From the NCBI GenBank assembly GCA_018436595.1, contig JAHDLC010000026.1:1-64000 (forward strand): 64,000 nucleotides of DNA, given 5' to 3'. Under the pieces are notes generated by a model. That model ran no database searches. It saw only the letters and a list, made by a program, of their open reading frames with translations, and was not told the DNA's origin. How positions within the stretch are numbered: position 1 is the stretch's first letter; each line of letters opens with the position of its first letter. The DNA is from Synergistaceae bacterium. Its GTDB lineage: Bacteria; Synergistota; Synergistia; Synergistales; Aminobacteriaceae. Made by a program: the position numbers and the translations under genes. This document shows positions 60,127-64,000 of this stretch, piece after piece.

Positions 60127-61410
60127 CTACCTGAAAAACTGCAGCGGCCAGAGGGACAGCATGGGAATGTAGGTAATCATGAGCACCGCCGCGAGGTTCC
60201 AGACCATGAACGGAATGGAGCCCCTGAGAACCTTCTCAAAAGGTGTTTTGCAGATATTCGACGCCACGAAGAGGTCCACCCCCATGGGCGGCGTCGCCAT
60301 GCCGAGGGCGAGGTTCGCCACCACGAAGGTGCCGAAATGGATGGGATCCACGCCGATCTTCAGCGCCAGCGGAAGGAAGATTGGGCAGAAGATAAGGATA
60401 TTTGACAGGGTATCGATGAACATTCCTCCCACCAGGAAGACCGCGTTGAACATGAGCAGGATGAGGAACTTGTTGGTGGTGAGGGAAAAAATGAGGTTTG
60501 AAATGAGGTTCGGAACGTCCTTCATGTGGAGGAGCTTTGCAAAAGCGCTCGCCGTCCCCATGAGGAAAATGCATGAACCGGTGATGACGGCCGCTTCCAC
60601 CATGGCGCTGCAGAGCCCCTTCATCGTCAGGCCGCCAGTGGCAAACCCGAGGACGATGGCGTAGGCAACGGCTACGATTCCGGCTTCCGTCGGCGTGAAC
60701 ACACCGGAGTAAATCCCGCCGAGAATGATGAGGGGCATGAGAAGAGCCGATTTCGCCTGCCAGACCCTTTTCAGAACCCAGCTCGTTCCCCCTTCCCGGG
60801 GCAGCCCCGCATATCCTTTTTTCCTTGAAATATAAACGGCCGGTATCATCAGAAACAGCCCCACCAGGATTCCGGGAAAGAGCCCGGCGATGAAGAGGTC
60901 GGTGATGGAGACTCCGCTGTTCACGCCGTAGACGATCATGGGAACGCTGGGGGGTATGAGGACGCCGATGCCCCCCGCACAGGCGACCAGCCCTCCGGAA
61001 AATCCGACCCCGTAGCCCCGGGAGATCATGGCCGGCAGAATGATGGTGCCGATGGCCGCCACGGTGGCAGGCCCCGAACCGGAGACGGCGCCGAAGAACA
61101 TGCAGGCAACGATGGCCGCTATTCCCAGCCCGCCGGGAAAGTCTCCGGCTACCGCTTCCGCAAGGTCTGTGAGCTTCCGTGCGATTCCCCCGTGGGACAT
61201 GAGGGTTCCGGCAAGAATAAAGAAGGGAAGGGCGAGAAGGGTGAAGGAGTCGGCTGTAACCACCATGCGCTGGCCGACGAAGAACATGACCCGGTCGAGT
61301 CCTCCGGGAATCCAGGGGATGAAGGCGAGGCAGCTGAACCCTATGGCAGCGGCTATGGGGATACTGAGCAGCAACGCGAGAAACATTCCTCCGAATACGG
61401 CGGTCAGCAT
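60127..61410 (-). CDS. dctM: TRAP transporter large membrane subunit (DctM)
   Basis: A 427-residue membrane protein with about 12 transmembrane helices and the DctM motifs: LFFILAGTLMSHGGIARKL near the start, FFGAVSGSGPATVAAIGTIILPAM, GGIGVLIPPSVPMIVYGV, and the late LGMATPPMGVDLFVASNI. It forms the Na+-driven transport channel of a tripartite TRAP system with DctQ and DctP. Order here is dctP, dctQ, dctM on the minus strand, then the DapA-like gene. The ligand is probably the acid or amide handled by the hydantoin-type enzymes. Confidence 0.92.
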   Translation of the reverse strand: MLTAVFGGMFLALLLSIPIAAAIGFSCLAFIPWIPGGLDRVMFFVGQRMVVTADSFTLLALPFFILAGTLMSHGGIARKLTDLAEAVAGDFPGGLGIAAIVACMFFGAVSGSGPATVAAIGTIILPAMISRGYGVGFSGGLVACAGGIGVLIPPSVPMIVYGVNSGVSITDLFIAGLFPGILVGLFLMIPAVYISRKKGYAGLPREGGTSWVLKRVWQAKSALLMPLIILGGIYSGVFTPTEAGIVAVAYAIVLGFATGGLTMKGLCSAMVEAAVITGSCIFLMGTASAFAKLLHMKDVPNLISNLIFSLTTNKFLILLMFNAVFLVGGMFIDTLSNILIFCPIFLPLALKIGVDPIHFGTFVVANLALGMATPPMGVDLFVASNICKTPFEKVLRGSIPFMVWNLAAVLMITYIPMLSLWPLQFFR

Positions 61411-61423
61411 TCCGGCATCCTCC

Positions 61424-61921
61424 TCATTTGAGAGTCTCCGTTTGTTCCTCCCGGGGGAAGAACACGGGCAGGATGTCCTTCTGTACGATGCGGAAAGCCA
61501 TCAGCAAAAAAAGGACGGGACCCAGGGAGAAGTAGGTCCAGGTGGGCATATCCATGGCCGCCGTGGTCTGGCCGCTTTCAAACTGGAGCCGGGTTATGTT
61601 GTAGGAATATTTCACAACAAGAAGGGTGAATCCGAGGAACGCCAGGGACGCAAAAAGCGATACCGCCTTCCCGAGCTTCGGGGGCAGGCTCATGGTGAGG
61701 ATTTCCACTTTGACATGCTGCCTTTTCTTCGCGCAGAGAGAAAAGCTCACGAGGCTCAGGGCCACGAAGAGAATCCGCATCAGCTCTTCGGCCCACGAAT
61801 GGACAAACCGGAGCAGATAGCGGGACACAACCTGTTCCATCCCTATGAGCAGAATGGCGGAGAAGAGGATCACCGCGAGGGCTTCCTCAAAATACCGGTC
61901 CGCTAGGCTCAGAATTTTCAT
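61424..61921 (-). CDS. dctQ: TRAP transporter small membrane subunit (DctQ)
   Basis: A 165-residue protein with four transmembrane segments, including the conserved GMEQVVSRYLLRFVHSWAEE (about 27-46) and LFVALSLVSFSLCAKKRQHV. This is the standard DctQ layout. It joins the binding protein to DctM. It lies 13 bases before dctM and 61 after dctP. Confidence 0.92.
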   Translation of the reverse strand: MKILSLADRYFEEALAVILFSAILLIGMEQVVSRYLLRFVHSWAEELMRILFVALSLVSFSLCAKKRQHVKVEILTMSLPPKLGKAVSLFASLAFLGFTLLVVKYSYNITRLQFESGQTTAAMDMPTWTYFSLGPVLFLLMAFRIVQKDILPVFFPREEQTETLK

Positions 61922-61982
61922 TGTCGGGCACCTCCGGGACAGATCGGGGGAGAGGGGAGCCCTCTCCCCCGGAATAAACGGA

Positions 61983-62999
61983 CTAGCTGTTTGGGGCCTC
62001 TTCCGGATAGGCTTCCTGGAACTTCATGATCTTTTCGTAGATGGCCATGTCGATATCCTTTTCATGATCCTTGAGCACGGACCTGCTGGCCTCCCGGAAT
62101 CCCTGCCGCTGCTCGGCGGTGAGCTCGATGACCTCGGGAGAGGGCGCGGCTTTGAACTCTTCCATGATTTTCTTGTTGTTCGCGAGGACATTGTCCTGTT
62201 CCCATGTGCAGGTCTCGTCAACAGCCTTTTGCAGGACTGCCTTTTCCTCGTCGGAGAGTTTGTCCCACGATTTTTTCGACATGACGATCAGCATGGGGTC
62301 CAGAATGTGTCCGTCGGTGGTGATGTACTTCTGCACCGTGTGGAACCCCTGGGACTTGATGTTTTCGAAGGTGTTCTCCCCTGCGTCGATCACGCCCTGC
62401 TGCAGGGAGGTGAACACTTCGCCGAAATCCATGGGAATCGGGTTCGCTCCCATGGCCTTGAATATGGCCATGCGGATGGGTGCGGGTTCTGTGCGGATTT
62501 TGACGCCCTTCAGGTCTTCGGGCTTCCGGACGGCGATATTGCTGTGGGTATGCCGCCATCCCATGATGAAGTAGCCGAGGGGCTTGATCCCTTTTTCTTC
62601 AAGGGGCTTCACCACTTCCATGGCAAGATCGCTGTTCACAAAATCGAGGGCGGCCTTCTCGCTCTTGAAGAGATAGGGCACGTCGTACACTGTCACGGCT
62701 TTTGTAAAGGGAGCCAGGAGTCCCGTCGAGATGAGCCAGAAGTCGGTGACTCCCTGCTGGATCTGTTCGATGCCTTCCCTGTTGTTTCCCAGGGCGGCTG
62801 CTCCCATGACCTGGACCTTCATTTTCCCGCCGGAGTGCTTGTCCAGCAGCTCGGCGAATTTTTCGCCCGCCTGGGCGAAGGTCACCAGGGGCTGTCCGGT
62901 GTGGCCCATAACGAATTCCTTCGCATAGGACGCCGCTGAGAAGGAAAGAACCAGCGCAGCCAGAAGAACGCAAAAAACCAACCGTTTCATCGTAGTCAT
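61983..62999 (-). CDS. dctP: TRAP transporter substrate-binding protein (DctP)
   Basis: A 338-residue periplasmic protein with a signal peptide (about 1-25, ending before KEFVMGHTGQP). DctP features are GEKFAELLDKHSGGKMKVQV, a conserved Arg in GVKIRTEPAPIRMAIFKAMGANPIP (about residue 168-172) that normally holds the substrate carboxylate, and the GVIDAGENTFENIKSQGF segment. It is first in the TRAP unit. The start ATG at 62999 lies 11-12 bases after GGGAGG. An internal ATG (MKRL) three codons later is possible. Confidence 0.9.
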   Translation of the reverse strand: MTTMKRLVFCVLLAALVLSFSAASYAKEFVMGHTGQPLVTFAQAGEKFAELLDKHSGGKMKVQVMGAAALGNNREGIEQIQQGVTDFWLISTGLLAPFTKAVTVYDVPYLFKSEKAALDFVNSDLAMEVVKPLEEKGIKPLGYFIMGWRHTHSNIAVRKPEDLKGVKIRTEPAPIRMAIFKAMGANPIPMDFGEVFTSLQQGVIDAGENTFENIKSQGFHTVQKYITTDGHILDPMLIVMSKKSWDKLSDEEKAVLQKAVDETCTWEQDNVLANNKKIMEEFKAAPSPEVIELTAEQRQGFREASRSVLKDHEKDIDMAIYEKIMKFQEAYPEEAPNS

Positions 63000-63109
63000 C
63001 TTTCGTGTCGCCTCCCTTGTGATAGTCGTTCCCGGTTCCGGTACCTGCTTCCTGTGCATTCCGTTCCGTTTCTCCGTACTCTCACCCCCGTCCTGTCCGG
63101 TCCCCTTTT

Positions 63110-63796
63110 TCAGCCCTTGCCGAAGGTATTGTCGTACCGCCTCTTTTTGCTGATGGAAACGCCGTACTTCACCAGTCCCGAAGCGACAATGAGGGCGCAG
63201 ATGACGCCGTCGAGCACCGGAACGCCCAGTTCCTTCTCCATTCTCTTGTCGAGGCCGGCGAAACCGGCACAGCCGAGAACAAGCACTTCCGCCATGTCCT
63301 CCTCCACCGCTCTCCGTCCCGCCGCGATGAGCCGCTCCGCCTCGTCCGCCCCCTGCTCGACGCTTGCCGGGCGGACGGAGGCCATGTCCCTCGCAAGGCC
63401 GTACCTGTCGATGAGGGCTTTCTTGTTGGGAACCGTACGCTCCACGGGGGCAATCACGGAGAAGCTGTGCCCCAGCATGGTGGCCATTTTCATGGAGGCT
63501 TCCGCGATGCCCACCACCGGTTTCGTGGTTATCTCCTTCATCAGGTCGATGTTCGGGTCGCCGTGGCAGGCGATGACAAAGGCATCAAAACTGTCTTCGT
63601 TCTCCCTCAGAAGCCGGACCATGCCGGGTGCGGCCATGGCGTGATCCTCGTAGGTGGCGATGAAGGGCGATGTTCCCGGCGTGGGAACCGTGAGGACCTC
63701 CATGTCGTCCCCGGCGAAGGCGGCGGCGTTCCTGTGGATCGCTCCGGTCATCTCCTCGCTGCTGTTGGGGTTGATGATGAGAATCCGGGGCTTCAT
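63110..63796 (-). CDS. Asp/Glu/hydantoin racemase family enzyme
   Basis: A 228-residue cofactor-free racemase. The two catalytic Cys are Cys77 (VIACHGDPNID) and Cys176 (VLGCAGFAGL), and the opening RILIINPNSSEEMT is typical of hydantoin/allantoin racemases. It interconverts the enantiomers of 5-substituted hydantoins or related ureides for the stereospecific hydantoinase. It overlaps the upstream hydantoinase-type gene by 4 bases (ATGA at 63793-63796), giving translational coupling. Confidence 0.86.
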   Translation of the reverse strand: MKPRILIINPNSSEEMTGAIHRNAAAFAGDDMEVLTVPTPGTSPFIATYEDHAMAAPGMVRLLRENEDSFDAFVIACHGDPNIDLMKEITTKPVVGIAEASMKMATMLGHSFSVIAPVERTVPNKKALIDRYGLARDMASVRPASVEQGADEAERLIAAGRRAVEEDMAEVLVLGCAGFAGLDKRMEKELGVPVLDGVICALIVASGLVKYGVSISKKRRYDNTFGKG

Positions 63797-64000
63797 GCGG
63801 TCCTCCCTGACCCCCAGCCGGGCAGCATCACTTTTCCCCAGCCTTCGGCGGAGTCGTCGATCACCCGGTTCTTCATGATGATCCTGCCCCGGACGATGGT
63901 GTGCAGGGGCTTCCCGACGAGGCGGAACCCGTTGTACATGGGGGACGTGTCCCTGGAGTGGGTCACAAAATCCTTGTTGTTCACCGTGTATTCGTTTTTC
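63793..64000 (-). CDS. Amidohydrolase (dihydropyrimidinase/hydantoinase/allantoinase-type), C-terminus only
   Basis: Only the last 68 residues lie in the window. They contain NNKDFVTHSRDTSPMYNGF and KPLHTIVRGRIIMKN, the C-terminal strand pattern of cyclic amidohydrolases, where the metal-dependent barrel gives way to the small beta domain. The family opens hydantoin, dihydropyrimidine or allantoin rings. Membership of the exact subclass cannot be settled from this fragment. The stop overlaps the racemase start. Confidence 0.75.
   Translation of the reverse strand, partial: KNEYTVNNKDFVTHSRDTSPMYNGFRLVGKPLHTIVRGRIIMKNRVIDDSAEGWGKVMLPGWGSGRTA

Noticed and set aside
1-64000. CRISPR arrays, tRNA/rRNA genes, integrases or transposases
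   Set aside because: No regular spacer array, no cloverleaf with a 3' CCA, and no transposase or integrase motif was found by eye in the gaps.

Overview
The window is GC-rich, densely coded bacterial DNA. It most likely comes from an anaerobic, amino-acid-fermenting member of the Synergistota. The main evidence is a secreted papain-like protease whose C-terminus (Gly-Gly-Cys motif, hydrophobic stretch, arginines) looks like the Synerg-CTERM sorting tail. The gene content also fits: an aldehyde:ferredoxin oxidoreductase, an ETF-linked hydroxyacid dehydrogenase, a TRAP/hydantoin operon, many catabolic operons for nitrogenous compounds, and an outer-membrane-type barrel. No rRNA, tRNA, CRISPR array or transposase was seen. 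Both ends cut a gene: a MalT-like regulator on the left and an amidohydrolase on the right, both on the minus strand.

Layout. 1-9.1 kb: a truncated MalT/LuxR-type regulator, an HD-GYP protein, a Cache-type chemoreceptor, and three genes of domain-of-unknown-function type (DUF3089, DUF3788, DUF364). 9.1-20.8 kb: a secreted metallophosphoesterase, an outer-membrane barrel, a zinc-ribbon membrane protein, an EamA transporter, a DUF4143 ATPase with an AT-rich palindrome, a B3/4-domain gene divergent from an AraC regulator, a GNAT, an ABC-F ribosomal protection protein and a membrane metallophosphoesterase. 20.8-25 kb: a dhaL-dhaK-lsrF-small protein operon (minus strand) behind a SorC/LsrR-like regulator, with a clear promoter and candidate operators. 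25-33.7 kb: a MATE transporter, a glyoxalase-like protein, an M32 carboxypeptidase, and the operon etfB-etfA-FAD hydroxyacid dehydrogenase-YkvI membrane protein. 33.8-43.2 kb: signalling genes (Cache-GGDEF, soluble MCP, hybrid kinase) mixed with a thiol peroxidase, a HAD phosphatase and a desulfhydrase/YeiH pair. 43.3-52.5 kb: an amine catabolism/transport operon of five genes, three of whose four junctions are ATGA overlaps, between two SSB-like paralogues and next to an aldehyde oxidoreductase and a UspA protein. 52.6-57.7 kb: a VWA protein with a duplicated module, the sorted protease and an AI-2E family transporter. 57.9-64 kb: a hydantoinase-type operon with a racemase, a TRAP transporter, a DapA-family lyase and a carbamoylase-type amidase.

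The strongest unexplained signal is a 180-bp element present twice, intergenic and in the same orientation (11353-11532 and 26556-26735). The copies are about 94% identical, and their differences include two compensatory base-pair swaps in predicted helices. This indicates a conserved structured RNA or RNA-bearing mobile element, possibly a standalone HEARO/OMEGA-type RNA.

Three operons each read as import or activation coupled to catabolism. One is the aminotransferase/keto-acid decarboxylase/OpuC-type transporter group near the aldehyde oxidoreductase. One is the SorC-Dha kinase-LsrF group. One is the hydantoin/TRAP group. Their exact substrates cannot be read from the sequence and are stated as inference.
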